Source: Caulobacteraceae bacterium
Lineage (GTDB): Bacteria > Pseudomonadota > Alphaproteobacteria > Caulobacterales > Caulobacteraceae
Assembly: GCA_003165275.1 (NCBI GenBank)
Contig: PLSW01000102.1
Location: forward strand, 1-35,788
Length of the DNA stretch: 35,788 nt
Reading direction: 5' to 3'
Shown here in pieces: positions 9,540-18,331 of the stretch. The position numbers and the translations under genes were made by a program. Below the pieces are notes generated by a model. It saw only the letters and a list, made by a program, of their open reading frames with translations. It searched no databases and was not told the DNA's origin. How positions within the stretch are numbered: the first letter of the stretch is position 1; each line of letters starts with the position of its first letter.

Positions 9540-10190
9540 CTAGGCCGACGTGCGCCCGATCACCACGGTGAGCGGATCGCAGCCTGCGCCCTCGCGAAGG
9601 CGGCGGGTCTCCATCGCGGCGAACCCGGCCCGCTCCAGATAGAGGCTGACCAGCCGCGCCTGGCCGGCCGCGTCCAAGGCCCGCCAGATCGCCACCGCCT
9701 TGGTGGGAAAGCAGCGGTTGGAAAAGCTGATCACCACCGGCGCCCCGGGCTTCAGCACCCGCGCCACCTCCGCTAGCACCGCCGCGGGCCGCTGAAGGTA
9801 CTGGATGGAGACGCAGATCATCGCCGCGTCCACGCTCCCCGGCCCGAACGGCAGTCGGTGGTCGCGGTTGAGATCCTGCACGATGCGTCGCCCCAGACGC
9901 GGGTTGGCGTTCAGCTCGTCGGCGTTCATGCCGTGGCCGATGACCTCGGCGTAGGCGACGTCCTCCGGCAGGTGGCTCACCCAACTGCTCATCAGGTCCA
10001 GCAGCACGCCGCCTTCCGGAAGCATGCCCCGGTAGAATTCCGTCAGCGCCGCGATCGCCCCCGGGTCGATATGGGTCACGAGCCTTGGGATCGCATAGAA
10101 TTCGGCGTCATCGGCCGCGTCCGGCTTGGCGAAGGCGTCGGCTGGGAATTGCGGACCGGCGGCCATGGCCCCTGCCTTTCTGCGACTCAT
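9540..10190 (-). CDS. Class I SAM-dependent methyltransferase (degenerate motif I)
   Basis: A 216-residue protein. It aligns with methyltransferases through DAAMICVSIQYL, VARVLKPGAPVVISFSNR and a C-terminal TVVIG strand. Motif I reads VLLDLMSSWVSHLP, lacking the usual GxGxG, but the post-I acidic residue region (VIGHGMNADEL) is intact. ATG 10190 has a poor ribosome binding site; ATG 10166 is preceded by AAAGGCAGGGGCC and is a good alternative, giving 208 residues. It lies upstream of the Old Yellow Enzyme gene on the same strand, 94 bases away. The substrate is unknown. Confidence 0.75.
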   Translation of the reverse strand: MSRRKAGAMAAGPQFPADAFAKPDAADDAEFYAIPRLVTHIDPGAIAALTEFYRGMLPEGGVLLDLMSSWVSHLPEDVAYAEVIGHGMNADELNANPRLGRRIVQDLNRDHRLPFGPGSVDAAMICVSIQYLQRPAAVLAEVARVLKPGAPVVISFSNRCFPTKAVAIWRALDAAGQARLVSLYLERAGFAAMETRRLREGAGCDPLTVVIGRTSA

Positions 10191-10206
10191 GGTTGACCAT
10201 TCTAGC

Positions 10207-10255
10207 GAGCAAACGCCGCGTCTAGCGTCAAGTTTCGGCAGAATCGGCGTTGCTC
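10207..10255 (-). terminator. Inverted repeat after the TonB receptor gene
   Basis: GAGCAAACGCCG (10207-10218) and CGGCGTTGCTC (10245-10255) are complementary apart from one bulged A, with a 26-base loop. They follow the stop of the minus-strand TonB receptor and precede the methyltransferase. No T-tract follows, so it could be a Rho-independent-like stop, an mRNA stabiliser or an operator. Confidence 0.35.
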
Positions 10256-10262
10256 ACTTCGG

Positions 10263-12722
10263 TCAGAAGGCGGCGGACAGGGTCACCCGCAACGTGCGCG
10301 GGCGCTGCGGGGTCGCCTCGCTGATCTGGCGGAAACTGAAGGGGTTGCCATAGGAGAAGGTGTTGCCCCCCTCGTTCGTCGGATTGATGAGGAAGGCCGA
10401 CAGGGTCCAACGTGGCCCCTTCACCTGAGCGCTGAGCGAGCCGAGCCAGTATCCGCCCATCACCGGCGCCAGGGTCGGGTCGAAGGTGACGTGCGAGCGG
10501 CCCACGTACTGGGCTTCGGCGCTGAGCCGCCACGCCCAGTCCGCCCAGAGCGCGGCCGAATAGCTTGCCCGGCCGCCCCCCGAGATATCCGGCACGCCTG
10601 GAAGACCGGTCTTGGGTTGGGTGATGAAACCCGGCCTCGGGTGGTTCAATTCCGGATGATCGAACAGGGCGTTGCCTTCCAGGGTCAGATGCTCGGAGGG
10701 CCTGATGGTCAGTTCGCTCTCGGAGCCGGCGTTGACGCCGTCCCCGGCGTTGTCGGTGTAGGAGAGGCCAGAGGCGAGATACTGGTCGGTCTGGATATTG
10801 TTCCAAACGTCGTAGAACAGGGCCGTGTGCAGGGTGATCCTGCCGTCCCAAAGGCTGGACTTCAGCCCGCCTTCGTAGTTCCAGATCTGGTCCGGGGCGA
10901 ACCGGCGATGCATCCCCGGCGCATCCGGCGCCGTGGCGAAGACCACGCCGATCGGACCGCCGGTGTTAAAGCCGCCGGCCCGGCGACCCTGCGAGACCAG
11001 GACGTAGAGATGCTGGTCGCGCCAGACCTGGTAGTCCAGCGCCGCCTTAGGCGACTGCCCTGTTGAATTCAGGTCGCCATCGAACGTGCGCTGCCGGCCC
11101 GACACCGGCATCGACACCAGCGACTGGGTCGAGGTCTGCAGCTCGGAGATCCGATCGCCCACCGTCGCCGTGAGCCGGTCGGTCAAGGCGTAGGAGACCT
11201 CGGAGTAGGCGGCGACGCTGCGCCGGTGATCCTTGCGCCACTCCTGATAGAGGGTCACCGCGGCGGAGCCCCCCGCGGCGGGGGAGCCGACGATCGACTG
11301 GATATCTTCCAGGGTCGTCGAACCCAGGACGCCGACGAGCCACTGCAGCCGCCCGCCGCTCGGCGAGGACAGCACCGCGTCCTCGATCAGCATCTGGGTG
11401 GCGTTAGGCTCATGGTACTCCCCGACCGCCGCCGATCCGCCGAACAGCGGCAGCGCCGTCGACGCATCCGTCTGGCTGGACAGTTCGTGCTCGACATAGG
11501 CGGTGGTCGACTTGAAATCGAAGGCGGCGGCGTCGCGCTCGAGGGTCACGTAGAGGTCCGAGAACGCGTTCACCGAGCCTTCTCGAACGGCGTTGGCGCG
11601 GTGCAGCCGTCCTTGGCCGGGCATCACATACTGGGTGTCGTTGGAGGCGATGTGCTGGTAGGCGCCGCCCACCGTCAGCGTCCAGTCGGCGTCGAGGAGG
11701 CTGCGCAGGGCGGCGCGCCCGCCAGATCGGGTCACGCCGTCGATGTTTTTGGCGTGCAGTTCGACGTTGTCGATATAGCCGCCGTCGTATTCGTCGTAGG
11801 CCACCAGCCGCAGGGCGGTCTTATCGGTCGCAAGCGGGACGTTCAGCATCGCTTCCGCCTCGCCGCTGGGCGCGCCGCCCTGGGTGATCGAGCCTCCGGT
11901 GAGCAGGGATCCGGCCCACAGGTTCAACTGCGGCCGCTCGGTGACGACGCGATAGACGCCGCTGAGCGAACCGCCGCCGTAGAGCGAGCCCTGAGGCCCC
12001 CGCACCACCTCCACGGACGCCACGTCGACGAGGCGCAGATCCGGATCGGGGGCGTTGGAGGTCAGCGGCACGTCGTCGAGATAGATGCCAACCGTCGATT
12101 GGGTGCGGCCGGTGAAGGCGCCGTCGGAAAGCCCTCGCAGAAGGATCTTGTCCCGCCCGGGACCGAGGTTGGTCGTGGACACCCCCGCCAGGACGGCGGT
12201 AAGCCCGCTGATGTCCTCGGCGCCGATGACGGCGATTTCCTGGGCGCCGACCACACTCACCGCGTAGGGCAGGCGGTCGACGTAGGCCTGGCGTTTGGTC
12301 GCGGTGACGACCAGTTCGGGGATGGCGTCGGCCTGCGGCGGCGGCGGCGCGCGCGGTGTGGACGGCGCTGGCCTTGGCGGCGGCGCGGCGCGCGCGATGA
12401 TGCGGAAGGTGTCCGGCGCGACCTGCTTGAAGTCGCACGACGTCGAGGCCAGTAGCCGCGCCAGGCCCTCGGCGATCGGGTAGCGCCCGTTCAGCGGGTT
12501 GGACCGGCCCGTGCAGTGCGGCGCGCCGCCGAGGGTGACGTTGGCCTGGACGGCGAAATCGATCAGCGCCGCGGACACCGATTCGGCGGGAATGGCGAAC
12601 TGGCGCAGCGCCACCGGAGCCGCCTCGGCGGGCGAAGCCGCCGCGGCCATCACGGCCACGGCGCCGGCGAAGGCGGTCATGCGCGGCCTTGTACCGTGGG
12701 CGCCCACTATCCCGTATCCCAA
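10263..12722 (-). CDS. TonB-dependent receptor with N-terminal signalling (STN) domain
   Basis: An outer-membrane receptor of up to 819 residues, FecA-like in layout. A signal peptide ends near ASPAEA|AP, followed by an STN signalling domain (about 36-108, with a cysteine pair), a proline-rich linker, a plug domain (IPELVVTATKRQ to about 265, with VEVVRGPQGSLYGGGSLSG) and a beta-barrel ending in phenylalanine. The frame opens at TTG 12722. ATG 12680 would remove the positively charged RPR from the signal peptide; GTG 12707 is another option. The STN domain and the fecR gene three bases upstream point to signal-regulated uptake of a siderophore or another large ligand. The ligand is unknown. 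Confidence 0.9.
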   Translation of the reverse strand: MGYGIVGAHGTRPRMTAFAGAVAVMAAAASPAEAAPVALRQFAIPAESVSAALIDFAVQANVTLGGAPHCTGRSNPLNGRYPIAEGLARLLASTSCDFKQVAPDTFRIIARAAPPPRPAPSTPRAPPPPQADAIPELVVTATKRQAYVDRLPYAVSVVGAQEIAVIGAEDISGLTAVLAGVSTTNLGPGRDKILLRGLSDGAFTGRTQSTVGIYLDDVPLTSNAPDPDLRLVDVASVEVVRGPQGSLYGGGSLSGVYRVVTERPQLNLWAGSLLTGGSITQGGAPSGEAEAMLNVPLATDKTALRLVAYDEYDGGYIDNVELHAKNIDGVTRSGGRAALRSLLDADWTLTVGGAYQHIASNDTQYVMPGQGRLHRANAVREGSVNAFSDLYVTLERDAAAFDFKSTTAYVEHELSSQTDASTALPLFGGSAAVGEYHEPNATQMLIEDAVLSSPSGGRLQWLVGVLGSTTLEDIQSIVGSPAAGGSAAVTLYQEWRKDHRRSVAAYSEVSYALTDRLTATVGDRISELQTSTQSLVSMPVSGRQRTFDGDLNSTGQSPKAALDYQVWRDQHLYVLVSQGRRAGGFNTGGPIGVVFATAPDAPGMHRRFAPDQIWNYEGGLKSSLWDGRITLHTALFYDVWNNIQTDQYLASGLSYTDNAGDGVNAGSESELTIRPSEHLTLEGNALFDHPELNHPRPGFITQPKTGLPGVPDISGGGRASYSAALWADWAWRLSAEAQYVGRSHVTFDPTLAPVMGGYWLGSLSAQVKGPRWTLSAFLINPTNEGGNTFSYGNPFSFRQISEATPQRPRTLRVTLSAAF

Positions 12723-12725
12723 CTG

Positions 12726-13712
12726 TCAGCGGCCGCCGCCGCCGGACCTCAGCACGATTTCGCCCTTGCCGTCGGTTTCAACGATGGGCAGCAGCATGGA
12801 CAGCCGTCGGACGGTCGTCGCCTCCGAATCGATGGTCAGCACGCCGCTGAAGCGAAGGGTGGCGATTTGAGCGCCCTCAAGACGGATCGGCGTGGGGAAG
12901 TACTGGTTGAGGTCGTCCACCACCGCCTGCAACGACTGGTCACGATAGATCAGCCGCCCCTGGCGCCAGGCGAAGGCGTCGTCCGCGTGCACCTGATCCA
13001 CGGTGGAGCCGGCCGCGCCGACGTTGTGGCGCAGCCTCTGGCCCACCACCAGCGAGACCGCCTCGCCCCCCTCCCCGGTCGAAGGCGCAACCCGGACACT
13101 GCCGCGACGGACGGTCACATCGAGCTGGCCGCGGCGACTGCGGACGTCGAACTCGGTGCCCAGATCCTCGATCGATCGATCGGCGGCGTGAACCCGGAAG
13201 GGACGCTGGGCGTCGTGAACGACGCTGAAGGCCGCCTCGCCCTCGGCCATCTCCACCTCGCGCCGCTGCCTGGACATCCTCACCGTGAGCCGCGAGCCGC
13301 CGCCCAGGTCGATCCGCGTGCCGTCGGCCAGTAGAACCGAGCGCCGCTCGCCGTGGCCGGTGGCGTAGGTGGTCTGGCTGACGGGTGACGGAATCAGGGA
13401 TGGCGCGACCAGGACCGCCAGGGCCACGCTGGCGGCCAATGCGCCCCCGGCCCAGGCCGCCGGCGCGGCGTACTGGGGCTGTGCGGGCCTGCGGCGGCGG
13501 GTGGGCGGCGCAACAATCGGTCGTGGACCGCGATCGAGGGACAGCCAGATGCCCATGGCCTCGTCGAAGGCCGCGCGGCTGTCGGGGGCGGCCTGCAGCC
13601 ACCCCTCGAACGCATGCCAATCAGCCTCGTCGCAGTCGGGGGAGCGCAGGCGCTGCACCCAGTCCGCCGCGGCCGCTCGGAGCGATGCGCCGTCGGCGCT
13701 GTCTCTTATCAT
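12726..13712 (-). CDS. fecR: FecR-family anti-sigma / signal transducer
   Basis: A 328-residue inner-membrane regulator. The N-terminal cytosolic DUF4880-like domain contains AAADWVQRLRSP and FEGWLQAAPDSRAAFDEA; one transmembrane segment lies at about 86-108; the periplasmic FecR domain carries GERRSVLLADGTRIDLGGGS; and a C-terminal DUF4974-like (secretin-related) region contains QSLQAVVDDLNQYF. In Fec systems it relays receptor occupancy to an ECF sigma factor. The ATG is at 13712, one codon inside the open TTG at 13715. The adjacent receptor fits, but no fecI-like sigma gene is present in the window, so the partner sigma is elsewhere or this protein acts differently. Confidence 0.9.
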   Translation of the reverse strand: MIRDSADGASLRAAAADWVQRLRSPDCDEADWHAFEGWLQAAPDSRAAFDEAMGIWLSLDRGPRPIVAPPTRRRRPAQPQYAAPAAWAGGALAASVALAVLVAPSLIPSPVSQTTYATGHGERRSVLLADGTRIDLGGGSRLTVRMSRQRREVEMAEGEAAFSVVHDAQRPFRVHAADRSIEDLGTEFDVRSRRGQLDVTVRRGSVRVAPSTGEGGEAVSLVVGQRLRHNVGAAGSTVDQVHADDAFAWRQGRLIYRDQSLQAVVDDLNQYFPTPIRLEGAQIATLRFSGVLTIDSEATTVRRLSMLLPIVETDGKGEIVLRSGGGGR

Positions 13713-13775
13713 CAATGGCCCAGCCCGTTACGCCCGCAAACATCGCCCGCGGCGCGGGCCTTATCACAACGCGCG

Positions 13776-13800
13776 CCGTGTCACCTGTAGAGTAACACGG
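13776..13800. promoter_or_regulatory. 25-bp palindrome upstream of fecR
   Basis: CCGTGTCAC and GTAACACGG form 9-bp arms with one mismatch around a 7-base centre. The site is 63 bases upstream of the fecR ATG and 49 bases beyond the stop of the hybrid kinase on the same strand. No T-tract follows, so an operator for the fecR-receptor unit is more likely than a terminator. The cognate regulator is unknown. Confidence 0.5.
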
Positions 13801-13849
13801 AATAATCCGCCCGCACCGTCTCTTGGGAGGACGCGGTTTCGCCGCCGAC

Positions 13850-15649
13850 TCAGGCGACGTCGCTCAAGGGAGCGGCGACGCCGGCAACCATGTCCATAAG
13901 CTGGGCCAATCGCCCGAATTCCACGGGCTTGTTCAGATAGGTGTCGGCGCCCGCCTCCAGGCCGGCCTTGTGATCGTCGGCGTGGGCCGAGGCCGACAGG
14001 ACGACGATGGTGGTCCGCTGGTTCGGCCCGGGAGCGGCCCGGATGGCGCGGGTGGCGCTGAGGCCGTCGAGCACCGGCATGTTCACGTCCATCAGCACCA
14101 GATCGAAGATCTGCGTCGCGCACGCCTCAATGGCCAACTGGCCATTTTCGGCGCTGGCGCAGACATGACCGGCCGTTTTCAGCCACGTCTCCAGGATCAA
14201 CCGGTTGACCGGATGGTCCTCGACCACCAGCACCTTCAGCGGGCGGAAGTCGATGGCCTCGCCCTCGGCCTGCGCCTCGTCCGGCCCGGCCTCAACGACC
14301 TCGGGGGGCAACCAGGCCAGCACCTCGGCGTCGATCTCCAGGGTGAAGCTCGACCCCCGCCCCAGTTCCGATTCCACCGAAAGATCCCCCTCCATCATCC
14401 GCGCCAGCTTGCGGGCGATGGATAGGCCCAGGCCCGTGCCGCCAAATCGGCGCGTGGTCGAGACGTCGAGCTGGGTGAAGGGCTGGAACAGCCGCCCCGC
14501 GTCCTCCTTGGAAATCCCCGGCCCGGTGTCGGTGACCGAGATGCGCAGGCGGGCGCGATCATCGGCGACGCGCTCGCAGGCCAACGTCAGTTCGACGCCG
14601 CCCTCGGTGGTGAACTTCAGGGCGTTGGAGATGAGGTTGTGCAGGATCTGGGTCAGGCGGGTGGGATCGCTGCGCACCGTCCAGGGCCGCTCGCCGCGCC
14701 ACGCCAGCCGGTAGTCGAGGGCCTTTTCCCCGGCCCTCGCCTTCCAGGTGTTGAAGACCCGGCCCACCAACTCTTCCATCTCGAAGGGGATGGCCTCGAT
14801 GTCCAGGCGGCCGGCCTCGATCTTGGCGTGGTCGAGGATCTCGTTGAGCAGGCCGAGCAGATTGTCGCCGGAGCTGCGGATGATGCCGGTCAGGCCGCGC
14901 TGCTCCGGGGTCAGGTCGGTGTTGTCCAGCAGCTGGGCCGCCCCCAGGACTCCGTTCATGGGGGTGCGGAGCTCATGGCTGATCACCCCCAGGAAGGCGG
15001 TCTTGGCGGCGTTGGCCGCGTCGGCGCGATCGCGGGCCTGCTCGACCTCCTCCATCAGCCTTTGTTGCCGATCCTGGAAGGCGGTCAGCTTGGCCTGGGC
15101 GATCTGGCTCAGCAGCACATGCACGGCCAGGCCGGCGTAGACGAACGGCAGGACGCCGAGAAATCCCCAGAACTCGGGTCGCCCCCAGGCGCTGGCCGCG
15201 ATGATCAGCGAAGCGACCGTATAAGGCGTCGATATCATCAGTGCGCGGACGGGTGAGTTCCGCAGCTGGGTGAACACCAGCAGATATCCGCTGCAAAGAT
15301 AGGCCATGGCCAGGGGCTGGCCGAACGGCTTGCCGGAGAACCAGGCGATCAGCGGCGCGGCGGCCCAGAAGCAGCCGGTCGACAGGGCGACGGCGGTGAA
15401 GACGAAGCCGAAGGTCTTGCCCGTCCGTCCCGCCAGCTTGCGCTCGACCCAGCTGCGCACGCCGCCGGCGGCGATGGTGAAGGCGAACCAGAACAGCGCG
15501 GTGCTGAAGTTCACCCCCGCCCAGAGCCCCACCGCCCAGCAGCCGATGAGGCCGTAGCGGACGTACTGTGTCTGCAGCATGGTGGACAGGACTTCCGCCG
15601 CGTCCGTAGGCAGCATTGGCGCTTGCCGCGTCGATCTATTGCCGCCCAT
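13850..15649 (-). CDS. Membrane hybrid histidine kinase
   Basis: A 599-residue sensor. About six hydrophobic segments fill residues 30-180, followed by a short coiled coil (LTAFQDRQQRLMEEVEQARD), HisKA with His225 in SHELRTPMNG, HATPase_c (N-box HNLISNALKF, DTGPGIS, GGTGLGLSI) and a C-terminal receiver with Asp521 in LMDVNMPVLDG and the LNKPV lysine. The ATG at 15649 is preceded by AGGGGACGAGTGG; the frame is open to 15799 but that extension is not needed. A phosphorelay through an HPt protein is expected because no output domain is present. No HPt or response regulator gene is nearby. The multi-helix sensor suggests a membrane-embedded signal. Confidence 0.9.
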   Translation of the reverse strand: MGGNRSTRQAPMLPTDAAEVLSTMLQTQYVRYGLIGCWAVGLWAGVNFSTALFWFAFTIAAGGVRSWVERKLAGRTGKTFGFVFTAVALSTGCFWAAAPLIAWFSGKPFGQPLAMAYLCSGYLLVFTQLRNSPVRALMISTPYTVASLIIAASAWGRPEFWGFLGVLPFVYAGLAVHVLLSQIAQAKLTAFQDRQQRLMEEVEQARDRADAANAAKTAFLGVISHELRTPMNGVLGAAQLLDNTDLTPEQRGLTGIIRSSGDNLLGLLNEILDHAKIEAGRLDIEAIPFEMEELVGRVFNTWKARAGEKALDYRLAWRGERPWTVRSDPTRLTQILHNLISNALKFTTEGGVELTLACERVADDRARLRISVTDTGPGISKEDAGRLFQPFTQLDVSTTRRFGGTGLGLSIARKLARMMEGDLSVESELGRGSSFTLEIDAEVLAWLPPEVVEAGPDEAQAEGEAIDFRPLKVLVVEDHPVNRLILETWLKTAGHVCASAENGQLAIEACATQIFDLVLMDVNMPVLDGLSATRAIRAAPGPNQRTTIVVLSASAHADDHKAGLEAGADTYLNKPVEFGRLAQLMDMVAGVAAPLSDVA

Positions 15650-15761
15650 CCACTCGTCCCCTGACGGAATGATGAATGGTAGGGCCCAGGCCGCTAAGCA
15701 AAAGTGAACGGTGGTACGGCCGGCGACGATAAGCCGCACACCGCTGCGCCCGTCTGGCCGC

Positions 15762-17045
15762 CTAGCCGCCCCCGAAAACCTGCGCTGGGACCGCTCCAAC
15801 CACGGAGGCGGTCATGCAGGTGGCCAGGAAGCCCGCGACCAGGGCCTTCCAGACCATGCCGATCACCTCGTTGCGGCGCAGGGGCGCCAGCACGCTGTAG
15901 CCGGCGACATTGATGCCGACCGAGGCGACGTTGGCGAAGCCGCAGAGGGCGTAGGTCATGATCATCCGGCTGCGCTCGGACAAGGCTGCGGGGCCGATCT
16001 TGGAGAGCTGGATGAAGGCGGAGAATTCGGTCAGCACCAACTTGACCCCGAGCAGGGCGCCGGCGGTTCGCGCCTCCGCCCAGGGGATGCCCAGGCACCA
16101 GGCCAGGGGCGCGAACACCAGGCCCAGGATGCGCTCGATGCTGATGGGCGCGCCGCCGACGTCGGGAGCGATGCCCAGCAACCGGTCGGCGATGCCGACC
16201 AGGGCGACGATGACGATCAGGGTGGCGCCCACGTTCAGCACGACAGTCAGCCCGTCCCCCGTGCCCTTGATCAGGGCGTCGACGGAGCTGGCGTAGGTCT
16301 TCTCCTCGGCGAGTTCGAAGGCCTCGCGCTTCTCCACCGGCTCCGGCGGCACGATGATCCGCGCCAGGAGGACCCCGGCCGGCGCCGAGATGATCGAGGC
16401 GGTCAGCACATGGCCGGCGGCGTTGGGCAGCACGTCCTTCAGGATGGTCGCATAGGCGACCATGGTCGAGCCGGAGACGCAGGCCATGCCGACGCTGATC
16501 AGCATGAACAGCTCCGAGCGGGTCAGCATGTCGAGATAGGCGCGGATGAAGATCGGCCCCTCGACCTGGCCCATGAAGATGGTCGCGGCGGTGGCCAGGG
16601 CGGGCGGGCCGCGCAGGCCTAGGGTGCGCTGGAAGATGAAGCCGAAGGTCTGGGTGATCCATTTCAGGATCCGCCAATGCCAGAGCAGCGCCGAAAGCGC
16701 GCACACCACCAGGATCACCGGCAGCACCCGGAAGGCGAAGACGAAGAGGTTGGCCGAACTGCTCACCGCGAAGGGCTGCTCGGGGCCGCCGGCGAGGAAG
16801 CCGAACACGAACCGCACCCCGTCCTGGGTCGAGGCGCCCAGCCCGTCGACGGCCACGCCGACGCCGCGCAGGGCCGTCTGCGCCGCCGGAATGCCGAACA
16901 GCAGCAGCACGAGGCCGACCTGCACCCCGATCGCGCCGAGGGCCAGCAGCCAGGGGAAACGCCGCCGGTTCTCCGAGAGCAGCCAGCAGATGAACATGGT
17001 CAGGAAGAGCCCTGTCAGGCTCTGCGCATTACGTTCGTCGAACAT
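15762..17045 (-). CDS. Concentrative nucleoside transporter (NupC/CNT family)
   Basis: A 427-residue polytopic inner-membrane transporter. N-terminal helices, the gate region FAFRVLPVILVVCALSALL, the GQVEGPIFIRAYL motif (CNT G-x-x-E), SGSTMVAYATIL, and the C-terminal TEFSAFIQLS and CGFANVASVGI segments all match CNT proteins that import nucleosides with protons or sodium. The ATG at 17045 follows GGGGGGCGG, which itself lies just after a strong leader hairpin. It is 112 bases upstream of the hybrid kinase on the same strand. Nucleoside specificity cannot be read from the sequence. Confidence 0.92.
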   Translation of the reverse strand: MFDERNAQSLTGLFLTMFICWLLSENRRRFPWLLALGAIGVQVGLVLLLFGIPAAQTALRGVGVAVDGLGASTQDGVRFVFGFLAGGPEQPFAVSSSANLFVFAFRVLPVILVVCALSALLWHWRILKWITQTFGFIFQRTLGLRGPPALATAATIFMGQVEGPIFIRAYLDMLTRSELFMLISVGMACVSGSTMVAYATILKDVLPNAAGHVLTASIISAPAGVLLARIIVPPEPVEKREAFELAEEKTYASSVDALIKGTGDGLTVVLNVGATLIVIVALVGIADRLLGIAPDVGGAPISIERILGLVFAPLAWCLGIPWAEARTAGALLGVKLVLTEFSAFIQLSKIGPAALSERSRMIMTYALCGFANVASVGINVAGYSVLAPLRRNEVIGMVWKALVAGFLATCMTASVVGAVPAQVFGGG

Positions 17046-17057
17046 CCGCCCCCCGGC

Positions 17058-17080
17058 GCCCGCGGGTCCCCTCCGCGGGC
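17058..17080 (-). promoter_or_regulatory. Leader hairpin ahead of the nucleoside transporter
   Basis: GCCCGCGG and CCGCGGGC form a perfect 8-bp stem around a 7-base loop. In the transporter mRNA the stem ends 12 bases before the start codon, next to the G-rich ribosome binding site, so it could limit translation. No known riboswitch class is recognised. Confidence 0.4.
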
Positions 17081-17239
17081 AAGATCAAAACCGGATTGAT
17101 GACGATGATGCGACCGCGCGCAAGAGGCCGGGACGGATTCGGCCGGCGAAGCGCCAGGTCGGGGGTCGACATGGCGGCGTTCGGGGCTATGGACGAGTAA
17201 GACGCACGATATCCATGCGTCGCCCCGCCGTGAGCCGCC

Positions 17240-17869
17240 ATGACCGTCCTCGCCGCCCTGATCGCCTTCACCCTCGCCGCGGGTCTGCTGACCATCACCC
17301 CGGGCCTCGACACGGCCCTGGTCCTGCGCACGGCGGCGGTCGAGGGCCCGCGGCGGGCCGCGGCGGCGGCGCTGGGAATCGGGCTGGGCTGCCTGACCTG
17401 GGGCCTCGCCGTCGCCGTGGGCCTTGGCCTGCTGCTGGCGGCCTCGCAGACCGCCTACCTGATGCTGAAGTGGGCCGGGGCGGCCTATCTGATCCATCTC
17501 GGCGGGCGGATGCTGTTGCGGCCGCGCCACGCCTTCGCCCTGGCCGGGTCAGGCGATCGCAAGGCGGTCACCGCCCTCGGCTGGGCCGGGCGCGGCCTGC
17601 TGACCAATCTCCTGAACCCCAAGGTCGGGGTCTTCTACGTTTCGTTCCTACCCCAGTTTGTGCCCGCCCCCGTGGCGGCCGGACCGTTCATCGCCCTGTT
17701 GGCGCTAATCCATGTCGTGCTCGGACTGATCTGGGCGGGCGGCCTGATCGCCGCCACCCGCCCCCTCGCCCGCGCGCTGCGGCGCCCCGCCGTGGTCGCG
17801 GCCCTCGACCGGGTGACCGGCGGGGTGTTCGTGGCCTTCGGACTGAAGCTGGCCCTCGCCCCCCGCTGA
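17240..17869 (+). CDS. LysE/RhtB-family exporter
   Basis: A 209-residue inner-membrane protein with about six transmembrane helices. The family motif TITPGLDTALVLRTA (18-32), ALGIGLGCLTWGLAVAVGL, LKWAGAAYLIHLG and TNLLNPKVGVFYVSFLPQFV are clear. Members export amino acids or related small molecules such as homoserine lactones. It starts at ATG 17240 with only a weak ribosome binding site. It is a single gene, divergent from the nucleoside transporter and convergent with the glyoxalase gene 22 bases away. Substrate unknown. Confidence 0.9.
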   Translation: MTVLAALIAFTLAAGLLTITPGLDTALVLRTAAVEGPRRAAAAALGIGLGCLTWGLAVAVGLGLLLAASQTAYLMLKWAGAAYLIHLGGRMLLRPRHAFALAGSGDRKAVTALGWAGRGLLTNLLNPKVGVFYVSFLPQFVPAPVAAGPFIALLALIHVVLGLIWAGGLIAATRPLARALRRPAVVAALDRVTGGVFVAFGLKLALAPR

Positions 17870-17890
17870 GGCGCCGTCGGGACTAGCCCC

Positions 17891-18331
17891 TCACCAGGCG
17901 CCCACATTCGGCATCGACGTCCATGGCTCCGCCGGGGGCAACGAGCCGCCCTTCTGCAGCAGCTCGATGGAAATGTTGTCGGGCGAGCGGACGAAGGCCA
18001 TGTGGCCGTCCCGGGGCGGGCGATTGATGGTCACGCCGCCGTCGATCAGCTTCTGGCAGAGGGCGTAGATGTCGTCGACCTGATAGGCTAGGTGGCCGAA
18101 ATTGCGGCCGCCCTGATAGTCCTCCGTGTCCCAGTTGAAGGTCAGCTCCACCGTCGGGGTGCGCTCATCCTTGGCCCGCTCCAGGTCGTCGGGAGCGCAG
18201 AGGAACACCAGGGTGAATCGGCCGGCGGCGTTGTCGAACCGCGAGGCCTCCACCAGACCCAGCTTGTTGCAATAGAAGTCCAGCGAGGCGTCGAGGTCGC
18301 GCACGCGGACCATGGTGTGCAGGTATTTCAT
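17891..18331 (-). CDS. gloA: Lactoylglutathione lyase (glyoxalase I)
   Basis: A 146-residue VOC-fold metalloenzyme that converts the methylglyoxal-glutathione hemithioacetal to S-lactoylglutathione. All four metal ligands of the E. coli enzyme have counterparts: His5, Glu62 (TVELTFNWD), His80 (FGHLAYQVDD) and Glu123 (ISIELLQKG). The N-terminal MKYLHTMVRVRDLDASLDFY is highly typical. The ATG overlaps the stop of the upstream ABC exporter gene (ATGA), indicating translational coupling. The coupling to a glutathione-conjugate-type exporter is suggestive of thiol or aldehyde stress handling. Confidence 0.93.
   Translation of the reverse strand: MKYLHTMVRVRDLDASLDFYCNKLGLVEASRFDNAAGRFTLVFLCAPDDLERAKDERTPTVELTFNWDTEDYQGGRNFGHLAYQVDDIYALCQKLIDGGVTINRPPRDGHMAFVRSPDNISIELLQKGGSLPPAEPWTSMPNVGAW

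Noticed and set aside
11226-12455. 409-codon open frame on the plus strand
   Set aside because: Antisense shadow of the TonB receptor.
15694-16704. 336-codon open frame on the minus strand within the nucleoside transporter
   Set aside because: Out of frame with the transporter, no membrane pattern, Arg/Gly/His-rich composition.
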